This document shows, in pieces, positions 52,501-64,000 of a stretch of DNA of 64,000 nucleotides (position 1 is the stretch's first letter; every line of letters begins with the position of its first letter). The notes beneath the pieces were generated by a model, which worked only from the letters and a program-made list of their open reading frames with translations, was not told the origin of the DNA and did not search any database. The position numbers and the translations under genes are program-made. Origin of the DNA: Mimachlamys varia (taxonomy: Eukaryota > Mollusca > Bivalvia > Pectinida > Pectinidae); assembly GCA_947623455.1 (NCBI GenBank), contig OX392532.1:29734792-29798791 (forward strand), read 5' to 3'.

Positions 52501-55039
52501 GCTCCACTACCGCCTTTATGTGCTTCGACACGTCTAATGCAGCATTCTTCTGGATTTTCTTCAAAAATTCCGCAAACTCTGTCCCCACTTGTTGGGACTC
52601 GAGACAGACCCTCCTAACTTCATGAGTACCCGACTTGCTCTGTGAGGGAGCTTGTTGCGATTCTGTAGGGAGGTAAATTGTATATATGGAAATTAACAAA
52701 CACATTGATTTTCACAAATGCTAAAATACTGAAATAAATTTCATAAGTAGCGAATTTGCTCTGTGGCAGAAGTAATTAGGATTCTGTTAGGACCGTAATA
52801 AATACATGGAAATTAACACCATAATGAATACATGAAAATTAACACCGTAATAAATACATGAAAATAAACAAAGAGTCATTGCTATTCATCAGTGTTGAAA
52901 TATAATTTTAAAGGTCGCCATTACTTTTCAATTTCAAGTTTCCTGGACTTGAATTTTAATTGTGTAAACTGTATGCTTTAGCAAATTGTGCCAATAAATG
53001 TTTCCGAAAAATACATCCACCAGGAATCATCGATATTCACAATATATTATTTTCTCAATAATAATGGCACCAGACTCACTGACAAATTGTTGTCAAGTCA
53101 GAGTCAACTACATGTATTACAATACGTTCTTGAAGCATTTCATACCTTTTGAAGGTGTCTTTCGAAAAATTGATTTCACCGTATGTGACCTCTTGTTGGC
53201 ATGTTGTGTTTTCTTCTCTTCAAACTTGGTAAACGATGGAGGAAGTACACTAAATCCACCAAACTCTGATCTAAAAAAAGTAGAATATCTTGGTGTCATC
53301 TTATATATCTGAGTTTACTATTTCTGGGAGATTGTTAACAAATATTAACGGGGGGGGGGGGGGCCTAATACTCCTAATACTGAAGACTGATGGATTCCAA
53401 ACAAGGTAAGGGCACGTGTATATAAATGTATTACACAGCCAATATTTCTTCGTGTGAATTTCATGTGAAAAATCCTCCATATGGAATTCATGTGAATTCC
53501 ACTTGAAAATCTTTTCACATTAAATTCACTTAGTCGATTTTAAAAATAACTTTTTCAATGTATGAGTATGAATATAACATTTTATATGACATAACATTTC
53601 TATTGATAATCGATTATTGATCGATCTTGTTATATCTAGTCTACTTACAGTCAATCTTGTTGTGTACCAGGTTATATGAATCTAGTTTACTTACAGTCAA
53701 TCTTCAGTTGTATATATTAGGGCAGTATTTTTTTAATCTTTCATTATTTTTTTTTAACTCGTCAAGTCTATTGAGGCTGGACATTTTAATATTACAGAGA
53801 TGAAAACAGCCAATTGTGAAAAAGGAGGAAAACCCTAATTTTAAGGAGTTGCTATTTTACTGGCCAAATAGCATCACCTTTGACGTTTTGGTTATTCAGA
53901 AGTTTTGATATTTCAACATATTTGAACACTGTTACCTTGAAAATTGGCAAAGTATTTTCACATAATAAACCCATGTGACCTTATATCAAATACAAGAGAC
54001 CTAAAAGTGCCTGTATTGATCAACTGGATTTCAGGTAAATATGACAAAAAGTTAAATTACACACACCTTTCCAGTGTGGAATCTGCCATAACAATATGAT
54101 GCTACATTGCAGCAATGTTAAAAGAATCTTGTATCTTGGTAATGTAATTAATAAATATATGGCTTTCTGATGCAAAAGATAGAAAATTAAAAGGCAATTT
54201 ATTTGAAATAGGTTTATATAAATATCGCTAAATTGCTGTTTTTCGGCTCTGCCCTATCATTTTTACGCATTTTAATTCCAGCCAACTAGGGATGCTACCA
54301 CTGAAATATAAATGTTATACATTGCTTAATTCCGGAGAAGAATTAAAATTGCTAAATGATTCCTTTTGGCCCCACACTCGGGCCCCTGCGAGGTCAGCAC
54401 CATCATTTAAATAATTGAATTAAATTTGAATCCCAGCCACATAGGGATTCTTCCTACCAAATTTATCTAAATTCTTATGGGCAGTTAAGAAAAAGAAGTT
54501 AATTGTTGACGGATGGACAAATGGATAGACGACAGATGCCAAGGACACGCCAAAAAATAGTGTTTATGGGTTTAATTCATTGTGATTAGACAATGCCTTA
54601 GCTCACAATATTCTATCATATTATAAGCTTACGGAATGAATCTATAGAAGTCTATTACTAAGTATAATGCTAGACTCCACCTCTAAACCTGTAAACCTAA
54701 TAATACAAATAAAACTTATTCATACAGTTAAATATCAAACTATATCAACAATATTTTATAAAATTAATTGTCTATACTTAAAAAGAAATTCCTATCTAAA
54801 ACAGTTTATCAAATCTTATAGTTATTAAATTACCCTTTAGATTTTCCAGCTTTGGGTGGTTTCATGGTGTCGTGCTGGGCTTGTGCTTGCTTCGCTTTCT
54901 GGTAAACTTCCTTGTAGCATTTGGAGCAAAATCCTTGCCATGCTGGGTTACCATAGAAACCACAGCCATTTTTACACAAAAGATCATTTTCATCAATATG
55001 GATCTTCTTATTGGAGCTGGATTTGCGTGAAGAACTCAT
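49554..55039 (-). CDS. RABGEF1: RABGEF1 homologue (Rabex-5, Rab5 guanine nucleotide exchange factor), 6 coding exons
   Basis: Exons in transcript order are 55039-54834, 53270-53146, 52662-52396, 51766-51539, 51055-50799 and 50105-49554. They sum to 1635 nt, 544 residues; human RABGEF1 is 491. Residues 13-48 form an A20-type zinc finger with Cys22, Cys26, Cys38 and Cys41 ([11 protein letters not shown] is near-identical to human), which binds ubiquitin in the family. Exon 2 encodes FTKFEEKK, the conserved linker. Exons 3-4 form the helical bundle before the VPS9 domain. The VPS9 catalytic core is in exons 5-6: ADDFLP (residues 314-319), NIQYITRF and GYYFTNL (355-361), followed by CCAVAFIE. The C-terminal part is a coiled-coil-like stretch and an acidic, Ser/Thr-rich tail. 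Rabex-5 activates Rab5 on early endosomes. I do not see the ubiquitin-interacting MIU helix that follows the zinc finger in human. The exon 3 donor is copied in a 9-unit array. Confidence 0.95.
51896..52440 (-). repeat. 60-62-bp minisatellite carrying the RABGEF1 exon 3 end and donor, 9 copies
   Basis: The 'ccttgtatat' motif and its variants occur at 51910, 51971, 52033, 52094, 52154, 52215, 52276, 52336 and 52396. Read on the minus strand, each unit has the exon end (coding [11 protein letters not shown]) followed by a donor or donor-like site. The first unit in transcript order holds the true donor GTAAGT after 52396; the second has GTTAGT, and others have GTCAGT or weaker forms. The array lies in intron 3. 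Confidence 0.95.
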
Positions 55040-55128
55040 CTTGTTCGACAGCTACGCTGATGCTAGTTATAATAGTGAAGAGTCAAAAAATGGGCATTCA
55101 GTGATATTTTCCCAAAATGCATGTGGAT
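55040..55128 (-). other. RABGEF1 5' UTR segment with upstream acceptor
   Basis: Directly upstream of the RABGEF1 ATG the minus strand has a polypyrimidine tract ending TTTTCAG at 55129-55130, a good acceptor. This suggests that the exon holding the start codon begins at 55128 and that a non-coding first exon and promoter lie further upstream (higher coordinates), where I could not locate them. Confidence 0.45.
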
Positions 55129-55204
55129 CTGAAAACAGAAAAAAACTGTATTAAAAAAGAATTAAACATTTGTTACAAGAGGAAAAGGAATTGTACGATG
55201 GCCA

Positions 55205-55284
55205 TATACAGACTGGGGTTCAAACCTGGGAATGGCACCCTCCAATACCTAGACAGACACTCTACTTATTGAGCTATCTGGTTT
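55205..55284 (-). mobile_element. tRNA-like SINE head
   Basis: On the minus strand the sequence has TAGCTCAATAAGTAGAGTG, like box A of a tRNA, and GGTTTGAACCCC as box B about 40 nt later. There is no complete cloverleaf, so this is a SINE head and not a working tRNA gene. Confidence 0.45.
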
Positions 55285-58200
55285 CCAATGATCCTGTTCG
55301 GTTCCAATTTAAACATTTTTTTATAAAATGAAAAAACGAATATACAATGTACAACATTTAATATAGCTATCTATCTAGCTAACATAAGCTACTCTCAAGC
55401 GCTTTACAGTACATAGATACATATGCAATTTATACAATTGATAAACTTAACATAAACATTAATCAATACAATTTTGAGGCATATACAGGAGCTGCCAAAT
55501 CAGACGCTTACTATTAGTGATATGCCACCTGGCTAATCTCTCCCATGTGAGTGTGCCTGCGTGTGCTGGATATGTATTGTGTTCTGCTGGTAGTGGAACC
55601 GTGCTTCCAACAGAATCTTTTAAAGTGCGACCTCACTTGGATGGTACAGCACAGACACAACAACACTCACCCCAGACCATTTTATACTCCACCTGGGTAA
55701 TTTTGGAGTTCTTTAGGCAGAACTCAGGAGAAAAACACTTTCTCTATATATTCCATGCTTCAACGAGTTTGAGGATCGGGCCCAAGCCACCTGCATGAAA
55801 GGCTGGAGTGCTAACCACTGATCGAAACCAATTTGCCCGTAGTATTTTTTACCCTTGAAGACAGAATTATTTAAAACTCAGCTTCAGCTATCCCCCAAAT
55901 TACCTTTGCTAAACTTTCAACCATGGAGTGCTTTTAAGCAAGGGTTACCTAGCTGGAAATAATTAAAGCTTGCCAATTTTGTTAAAGAAATTAGAGAAAT
56001 ACATTAGCCATATTCGGGTTTGAACCCGAGACACATCCTCCCAAAGTCTATACCCATATAATAACCTTGGGCTGGACACTATAACCTACCAAACTGCAGA
56101 TGAGTTACCAGTTCTGCTACACATTTTAAGACAAGTTGATACTTAGATTATATATTATGTTGTATTTTGTTATGTGTGCCAATAGAGAAAAAACATTAGA
56201 AATAAAATCATCTTGTAGATGTTGATCTCAACGTTACAATGGATGCAGTGGAGCAGATTTAACACTGTGTAACAAATACAGTAAAACCCTGTTATCTCGC
56301 CACCTCATCATCAACAAAGGCTGACTGGATGCCAACATTTTGCATCCAAGTTTGCATCGGTAAGGGAAATCTCCAATAGTAGAACAATTTATCAGCTAAT
56401 CAAATTCCACAGAATTACATGTTGGGAAGATGACATCATTTCCGTAATAGATTTGCAGCCATTGGAGACATTCCCGTATTTATTTTCAGACAGTATATGC
56501 AGTGATTAATTACGGTAGCAGCCAGGATGGTGGGTCTACATCGCAGCATTAATGCCGCAATATGCACAATGAGGGTTAAATGCATATTACGTACAATTCA
56601 ATGAAATAATTGGATTATTGAATGAAATGTTTTTAACAAAATTTTCTGAAGTTAATTTTCATCTTCAAAGTCAAAACATTTGTTATGGAAACACAAGTTA
56701 TAGAGTTTGGACGGCAAACTTGGGGGTTTGAATGGCAAACTTGATATACTGCCAAACTTGTTCATTCTTTTATCACCAAAATCACAAAGACCAGAAGGTG
56801 GTGATATAACGAGGTTTTACATGAAGAACGTGTTTGGAATTTAGTTTAAATAATCAAGGTGATACATAGAGGTTACACAACGCGTGGTTGTTGGATATGG
56901 AATTTATTTCACTCGAGTTAATTATTTTTTTAAGTGAACTGGGGACTATTTGCGAGAAAACGCATCATCTCGCATATATTCCCGCAAAGTTGTGATGTCT
57001 TCGACAATCGATGACGACGTCAACAATCGTTATTTCCTGTCAAAGTTCAACTTCTCAACCAATCAAAAGCCTGGAAGGTCATATTCCACTAGTGGCATAT
57101 AGCATATATTTATCCAACAGTAAGCATGTTTATATACAATGGTCTGAGAGTGGAATATCGCAGGGTATTGTGGTAGAAATAATATTTTATAATTACTATA
57201 TAATTGAATACACTTGAAATGTAGAAAATTAAGTTGTTGTTTTTGTGTCAAGGCAGTTTACCATCGGCATACCTGTCTGCAGTTATGGTATTATGTAGCC
57301 GAACTGGACTGGGTCAATCATCGATGACCAGGTAGTGCTGTTCCGATTTATATATTTAGTCAACATCTAGTCGTTTGTACTTGAAAATTGATTAAATGAT
57401 CAGTGTTCATCATGATCGATCATGCTTTGACTAATTTTAGCTTTTAGTGATTTTCATTTTGGCCAATCCGAATTCCTTCAATGATTAGTGACAACATGGT
57501 TGTGTAAGTCTGTTTATACCAAAAACCGTAGTCCTACATACATGTATATGCATGTAATAGAGTATCTCTGATTGGTCAAGTGCTCTATCCAGAAACCAAT
57601 CAGAACAAGTGTTGTGTACATTTTGTAATGAAGCATGGGATACAGTATGACAGTACTGAACTGAAGGCCTGAAGAAATATATATTATCTTGGGACTATCT
57701 GTTTGAAAGTCGTAAACATTTTAGGTTTTGGTACTGAGACTGTCAACCTTTGACTTATTAATTAAATGTTTGCAGAAAGTGTGACTGATCTGATATTGTG
57801 TTCAGTTCGTGACACGTTTAGTTCTGTGACTGATCGGGAATGTCATTGAATGATATTTAGGCTATAGATACTGTGTTATGTCTTAATTCATCATTTTTCT
57901 TTTCTTCAATAATTTATCATTAGTCGATCATCAGTCGTTTGTGTAACAGTGATGATCGATCACACTTTTTCAAGCGATTCCAAACACTACGACCAGCTAC
58001 TCGTGATCAGTTGGTAACTAAGTGTCTGGATGGTCCTGGTTCGAACCCCAGTATGATTCATTTACTAATCAGTTTTTCTTGTTACAAAATTGGCTCGTTT
58101 GCCAATCTGTGGTAGTATCTTTAGCAAGGGTTTACCTAAACTTGATTGTAAATAGTTGCGGCGCCCCCCTCAACCACTCCCCACATGAAGAATAGTAAAA

Positions 58201-61200
58201 CTTCAGGATGTATGTGATCATTGGCGTCCAGGTAGCAAAGAATGCTAGTCATTTCGATAACAAGAGGTTTCGGTGTAACAAGTCGTTTCTGGAGTCCCGA
58301 AGTCGATTCGGGAGTCCCGAAGTCGTTTCGAATGAAGTTGGCATTGGTGTATAATTTGGAACATCATGAGTTCGAACTCCTGTCTGGCCATTACATTGTC
58401 TTTTTCCCATTTCACAATAAGACCACTGCTGATTATATGTACCGCTCTTCTTGCATTTGTGACCAACAATTTAAATATTCTTGTCATGAAAGTTTCATTT
58501 TTGGTTGAATTTAACATGTTTAATCAATACTCAGTTATCATCTTTTTGTTCCAGTCATAATTTCTCTGTTTTTCAAGACGTTTTTGGTTTAATAAAGGCT
58601 TCAAAACATGCAATAATTATTACTGTTCTAACCAGTTTTTTCCAGAATATTTTTTGTCATCTGACGTCTGAGTCAGCAACGACTTATCAACTTCTCCGCA
58701 ATAAAATGAAGTTTACACGAATGATGCTAATGTCTTCGCCGTATGTGGAATATACTTACACTGTCTGGAAGATTTAAAGAATTCGTGGCTGACTAATTAT
58801 CGATCCTACAGCGACAGTCGACAGATGTCAGCCGAGTTGGTCTGCTGTGTATTCTCGTCACATGAATCAACTCTAAGGGTCAAGGTCATGAAATCGATTT
58901 TGACGGGAGTCAGCCGTTTTCTGATATATTAGTTTCGCATTTTGAAAAAAACCTAACTTCCTGTACGATAACCATAATAAATCGTGAATAGTAATAGGAT
59001 TATATCTTTGATTGATTTTTGACTCCTTTTTTTATGTATTTTCATGTTTGCATTTTTGAAATAGTTATTTTCGTATTTAAGGGGGCGTGTCTTTGTTGAC
59101 AAAATGTCAACACGTGTTAACAATATGTTCAAATACTAATCATACGATTCTTACATGTATTTTGCTTGACAAGCAAGATTTTGGAAAACAAGTGGAATAG
59201 TTTACTCAGGAATATTTCCATGGTAGGTAAAATAGAAATATTACTTTTATGAAATATCATATCTACCTTTATAAGCGACACGTACATTATCAATTTACAT
59301 AAAACAATGTCATAGCCTATCTATTCACTTTTGATTCTGTTACATATCTATGCATCTCGAAGTATTAAGCAGAATATAAAGACTGTTTGTGTTCATAACT
59401 AAGAGAGTACATGTCACTACACCCTAGACTTGATATATAACTGAAATGATGACGTAAAATTTCGTAATCTGAAAAATAAGTAATGACCTTTAAACATGAT
59501 AAGTCAGTTAACGGCTGGACAGATGCACATATAGGCCTAATGAGGTTTAAAAATCTATAATTAACTCATATATTGAACCTTATCGATTGAATTATTGATA
59601 TGCATTCATTGACCCATATTCTAAGTTTTTGCATGATTGTTTTTTTCTTCTGAAAAAAAAAATGATAATTAAAAAAAAACTTATATCGATGACAATAAAA
59701 ACATTTCAATTGACAATGATCCACAGTCAGGGGTATAGAGAATACACGTGATTTGATGGTTTCAAAAATTAAAACTTGTTTTACGTAACATACACATTAT
59801 TGATCTTATAATTCAGTTGAACCTCTAATTATATAGAAGGATACATATATTTCTCTCTTTCACTTTCTTTTTCAAAATTTAAAACAAAATCCAAATTCAA
59901 TGAACGCGCTTTTATTTATCAACCTGAATCATATTAATTTTTCTATGTCACATGGTTGTCCAAAATGAAAAGTCTAGTATCGTTTTTTTAACGTATTTCG
60001 TTTTTAAAGCCTTTCTTGGGTAGAGTTTTTTCCCTTCATTGCCATGATCTCCCTTTTCCAAAATTGTATATGAGGAAAAAAAAGGATTAATGCAGGAAAC
60101 TTTTGACTTCTCAGAAGATTACATCCTGAAATGGATACGTTGTCAAATCTGAAGGTTTGAGAAAAGGTATACATGTAATTTGAAACATCTTCGAAAAAAA
60201 TTTCATGACAATTCATAGTTTGACTGTAAAATTTTACTTGATATACAGTGTACCAATCTATAAACACTGTCATCCAAAAGTTCTGATTCATCTTTTCTGC
60301 AAACGCTTTGAAATTGAGCAAAACCCAATTTTGAAGTTTGACCCTCCCTGCAACTTCCAGGACTGAGGTATTTTTAAAAATGAAATGCCAAATGTCACTG
60401 ATAAGTGGACAATCTTTAGGAAATTGCATCAGCTGTGTTCATTTTTTCGGCAAATGGCTTAATATGTACACAAAGTTTGTAAAAAAACTTTTGGTGGCAG
60501 TGTATGTTATGTGCAAAACCAAGTTTTTTTTTTTGAAAAACAAAAACAAAATTTATACAATATTACACGGCTGATACTTCATGTAAACCTGAATAATCAT
60601 TTCACATTAATGCTACAATCACGTCGGACTTAGGTATATAGAATACTACATTGACAACAGAATCAAAGCATTTTGATTAACAAAAATAATAAAGTAAAAT
60701 CATATTTTAAATAATATAGTAAAGGTACAGTTCTGTTGTATAAATGACTCAAGGGTGGATATATCTTATCAAAAGCATCCTCGATATCCAGGGGTTACGA
60801 TCACCTACGATCTCTACATCCTCGATGTCCAGGGATTACGATCACCTAGGCTCTCTACACCCCTGGAATATGTCATGGCAAAACTGGAGGCACGCTCAGG
60901 TTAAAAAAATCCACCTTATGACAAATCGCTAGGCTGCATGCCTGTTCTTTGAAGATTACAAAGGAACCGCGACCGATCTCAAAGCCTGATAATTTTTACC
61001 GTTATGTAACCACGAGATTCCTTTGATGTACATCAAGGGTCAAACCAGACTTCTTGTCTCATCAAAAAGGTGGCGCACACGGAGCCTTTAGTTTTGCCAT
61101 GACATATTCAAGGGATGTAGAGAGCGTAGGTGATCGTAACCCCTGGCTATCGAGGATGATCAAATAGTGATCACTCAATATATATTGAAGACGATATGCT
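55285..61200. other. Long stretch upstream of RABGEF1 without supported genes
   Basis: It contains a degraded element with CAGTAAAACC ends at about 56278-56822, a possible tRNA-like SINE head near 57990-58056, and the inverted-end element at 60776-61158. Open frames of up to 141 codons (for example 60004-60429 on the minus strand) have no recognisable domain or splice structure. A RABGEF1 non-coding first exon and promoter may be hidden here. Confidence 0.45.
60776..61158. mobile_element. 383-bp inverted-end element
   Basis: The left end CATCCTCGATATCCAGGGG pairs with the right end CCCCTGGCTATCGAGGATG. The left end is duplicated internally at about 60819. It is the same family as 36648 and 61851. 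Confidence 0.8.
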
Positions 61201-61212
61201 GTGAAGTTCGAA

Positions 61213-63826
61213 ATGGTCTGTATAACAAGCAAGATCCAAGCTCCCGTCCAGTCCTTTCTCCGTCCGGCCATGTGGATACCCGGATGTAACCGGCTACACT
61301 CCCACACAGAGACGTGAGTAACAATTGTATTGGTAGCGTTAGAACTGTTTGGAATAGGTCATTTTTTGTTTGAATATAAACAATTAATTAATAACATATA
61401 GCCATTCACCTTAAAGTACATGCTTTTAAAACAATCTTTTATTGCACATCAATGTCATTGTGCAAATGTCATTACATGTATAATATAGGCATTTTGATTG
61501 ATTGATCAATATTTCAAATGGTAGGCCTATATTGCGACTGTGTTTGATATAGTGCACCGGTACACGTATAGAGTATATGTACTTCTATAGAAAAGTGAGG
61601 AGTTCGATATCTTTGTTACTGTCAGAAATAAACCTAGGTTAAGCCAACAAAATAACAACAAATTATTTATTTACAAGTAAATAATAAATAGTATTTAAAT
61701 ATAAATATTAATCTCTCTAAGTATAACACAAGCAACTGTACTCACGATTCTTCACTGCATGGGATATGGTAATGTCTATAACATCCTGCGAAATAGTCTA
61801 CTCGGATACCATGACGTAGCTCAGATCCGTATATATATATATGTATAAGGTCATACTCGATATCCAAGGGTTACGATCACTTACGCTCTCTACACTTCTG
61901 GAATATATCATGACAAAACCGAAGGCACACTCAGGTAGAAAAGAAACTGACCAATCGCTAAATTGATGCATGTCTTTTGATGATTGCAAAGGAGCCGCAA
62001 CTGGCTTCAAACTTGTCAACTTTTACCGTTATGTGACCACGGGATTCTTCTTTTGATGTAAATCAAAGGGCCGAACCAGTATTCTTGTCTCATCAACAAA
62101 GTGGCGAACACGGAGCCTTTAGTTTTGCCATGCCATATTCCAGGGGTGTAGAGAGCGTAGGTAAGCGTAACCCCTAGACACCGAGGATGGTATAAGGTAA
62201 AGTAAAGGTGTACATAAAAACCAGTGCTATGACCCAGTAGCACAGGTCCAGCTTATATATATATATATACGGTTAAGTCGAGGTTAATAAGGTTAAAAAT
62301 GAAACATACGATTAAGTATCTAGATTGCTCTAGTTGAAATATGCATAATGTTCCGAATTCAACATGACGCAAATGTACATTGAGTTCTAGCAAGACCTGT
62401 TTTTGGGTAACACTCGCGATCGGGTAACACTGATAATTTCTATACTGTTTACACAAATTATTAACTACATAGTAACACCTTAACCATAACACACGTACAG
62501 AGACTCTGTAAATGAATTGTGGCAAAATGGGGTTGACATGTTAAAATGCTGTAGCTTGAAGAGTGAAATGTCAAAAAAAAAAGTTTTGGCTATTGAACTT
62601 TGACCCACTATGGGAAGATTCTTTGATAGATCCTTTTTTTAAATAAACATGTATATTTTGTATATTTTATCGAGCGTGTTTGGGTTAAATGAAACATTTT
62701 AATTGTCAATCCGAGAGCTATTGAATAAAAATAGTATAGCAATTTTCGATAAATTTTCGTTAAAATAAATATTTTACTCATTCACCCCTGAAGACACATT
62801 TGAGCCCTTCCAATTCAAAGGTTGGAATAGTCCATTATGAAACTTCAGGGGTGGATGAGTTGATAACTATATCATCGGCGATTGTTATTTTCTACTAAAT
62901 CTCAAACTTAGGTCGTTTTCCGATTACCGATCGCACTCCTCCAAAATGATAGATATTACGTTAACTACAAGGAGTTCATTCAAACATAAAACTTGTCAAT
63001 AAAACTGTCATCATTAGCGGCATTAATAAAGAAACCTCCGAGCCAGAGGAATGGGGTTTATGATAATTATAGATCTATGGATTGATAAATATGCAGAAGA
63101 TTGGAGTCATTTGATTTATAGTCGAGGTTAATCAGGCACATAGTAACACTATAAACTATAATTGTTTTAAAAGTATAAGGCCTCACAGTTTAATCATGTA
63201 AAAGTAGTAGAAATTCCTGTCCACCATACCTTTATCGCTTCTCAAGGTGACGAAGCATTTTTTGAGCTGCACTTTGTCGTTACGACAAAATGAGTATTAT
63301 TGTTTTATTTTCCTTAAACAGTGATTTGTTATCGCGAAAAAAGGGTCGTTTTAAAAATTGAAAATGCGAAAAAAGGCTAGTTTAGGAACTAATTTGAGCT
63401 TTTTGCATTTCCTTCTTTCGTGGTATATTCGGCGCTTTTACATTTTGTCGCTTAGAAAAAGCACCGTTATTTTTTTTAAATGACATTGTGAAACAAGTTA
63501 TAGCATCATTACTAATTTTCATTGATTCATTCTTCCATTCGTCTCGTTAGATAATACCTTTATATGTTCAATCTTTTATTTATTTCATTCTTTAGTTAGA
63601 TCACGATCACTAGAATAATACCTCATCTCTATTGACAAGATGTCCCGTATGATTACATGTCTAATGTAAATTGACAGCTTCTGATATGTTGATATAAACG
63701 TATGTTGTGTTGTATAGATGGAGATCGGATTCTGTCGGGACAGCCTCGTTACTTGAGGACATTGTCAACTCTGTGCATGATCTCATGGAGAGTGATAGTA
63801 CCGGGGCGACTTATGTTGTCAACAAA
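61213..63826 (+). CDS. Unidentified gene, 5' two exons only (partial, runs off the window)
   Basis: A candidate exon ends at 61313 before a strong GTGAGT donor, with in-frame ATGs at 61213 and 61270. A second exon runs 63718-63826 between a TATAG acceptor and a GTAAGT donor. The phase-2 junction joins the two into one open frame. From the second ATG it begins MWIPGCNRLHSHTETW, and the second exon continues with SLLEDIVNSVHDLMES and ends ATYVVNK. I do not recognise the family. The second exon is well supported by its clean frame and by the donor-containing 40-bp repeat after it. The first exon is weaker, because it lies 55 bp from a repeat element and could be partly non-coding. The gene continues past the end of the window. 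Confidence 0.45.
61851..62189. mobile_element. 339-bp inverted-end element, third copy
   Basis: The left end resembles ACTCGATATCCAAGGGTTAC and the right end GTAACCCCTAGACACCGAGG. It shares its interior with 60776-61158 and lies in the first intron of the unidentified plus-strand gene. Confidence 0.75.
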
Positions 63827-64000
63827 GTAAGTTAACAGTACCTGGGCGACTTATGTGGTAAACAAGGTCAGTTAACAGTACCGTGGCGACTTATGTTGTC
63901 AACAAGGTAGGTTAACAATATCTGGGCGACTTATGTTGTCAACAAGGTAAGTTAACAGTACCGTGGCGACTTATGTTGTCGGCAAGGTAAGTTAACAGTA
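63797..64000 (+). repeat. 40-bp minisatellite carrying an exon end and donor, at least 5 copies
   Basis: GCGACTTATG occurs at 63806, 63846, 63886, 63926 and 63966, an exact 40-bp period that continues to the window end. Each unit repeats the last 28 nt of the exon at 63718-63826 followed by a donor (GTAAGT, GTCAGT, GTAGGT, GTAAGT, GTAAGT) and TTAACAG. Confidence 0.93.

Noticed and set aside
60004..60429. 141-codon minus-strand frame
   Set aside because: No recognisable domain or start context, and phenylalanine-rich composition typical of AT-rich non-coding DNA.

Overview
The window is animal nuclear DNA: AT-rich, with GT-AG introns, short exons scattered among long introns, tRNA-derived SINEs, many small terminal-inverted-repeat elements and minisatellites. 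The protein-coding exons and a dispersed repeat that begins with an 'aagaggcccagagggcc' head point to a lophotrochozoan, most likely a bivalve mollusc (inference, moderate confidence). No bacterial, viral, rRNA or CRISPR features were seen.

Five genes were assembled by hand from exon translations, splice sites and intron phase. (1) GUCD1 homologue, minus strand, 24197 down to 8964, nine exons, 238 residues. (2) MRPL57 (mL63) homologue, minus strand, 32890 down to 28122, three exons, 114 residues. (3) MRPL44 (mL44) homologue, plus strand, 33117 to 45250, ten exons, 346 residues. It lies head-to-head with MRPL57 across only about 226 bp, so two mitochondrial large-ribosomal-subunit genes probably share one promoter. 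(4) RABGEF1/Rabex-5 homologue, minus strand, 55039 down to 49554, six coding exons, 544 residues, tail-to-tail with MRPL44. (5) The 5' end of an unidentified plus-strand gene (two tentative exons at about 61213-61313 and 63718-63826), cut by the window end. All phases close for genes 1-4, and their lengths are close to the human proteins as I remember them.

The most unusual pattern is a set of minisatellites built on splice junctions. In MRPL44 the exon 6 acceptor plus the first 30 nt of the exon is repeated 11 times (about 67-bp period). In RABGEF1 the end of exon 3 plus its donor is repeated 9 times (about 60-bp period). In the gene at the window end the exon end plus donor is repeated at least 5 times with an exact 40-bp period. 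In GUCD1 a 92-bp array starts immediately next to the exon 5 acceptor. Most decoy sites would create a premature stop if used, but the first RABGEF1 decoy donor would add 20 residues in frame.

Mobile elements fill the introns. Three insertions have perfect 9-bp target-site duplications and related or long inverted ends (Mutator-like). One of them is a 723-bp element whose insertion into the 92-bp array can be proved by arithmetic, and it carries a frameshifted CxxC...CxxC zinc-binding reading frame. There are also TTAA-flanked elements, TA-flanked mariner-like elements, two SINE families and a Helitron-like element with six 157-bp internal repeats. The stretches 1-8963, 45814-49553 and 55129-61200 hold repeats and no gene I can support.
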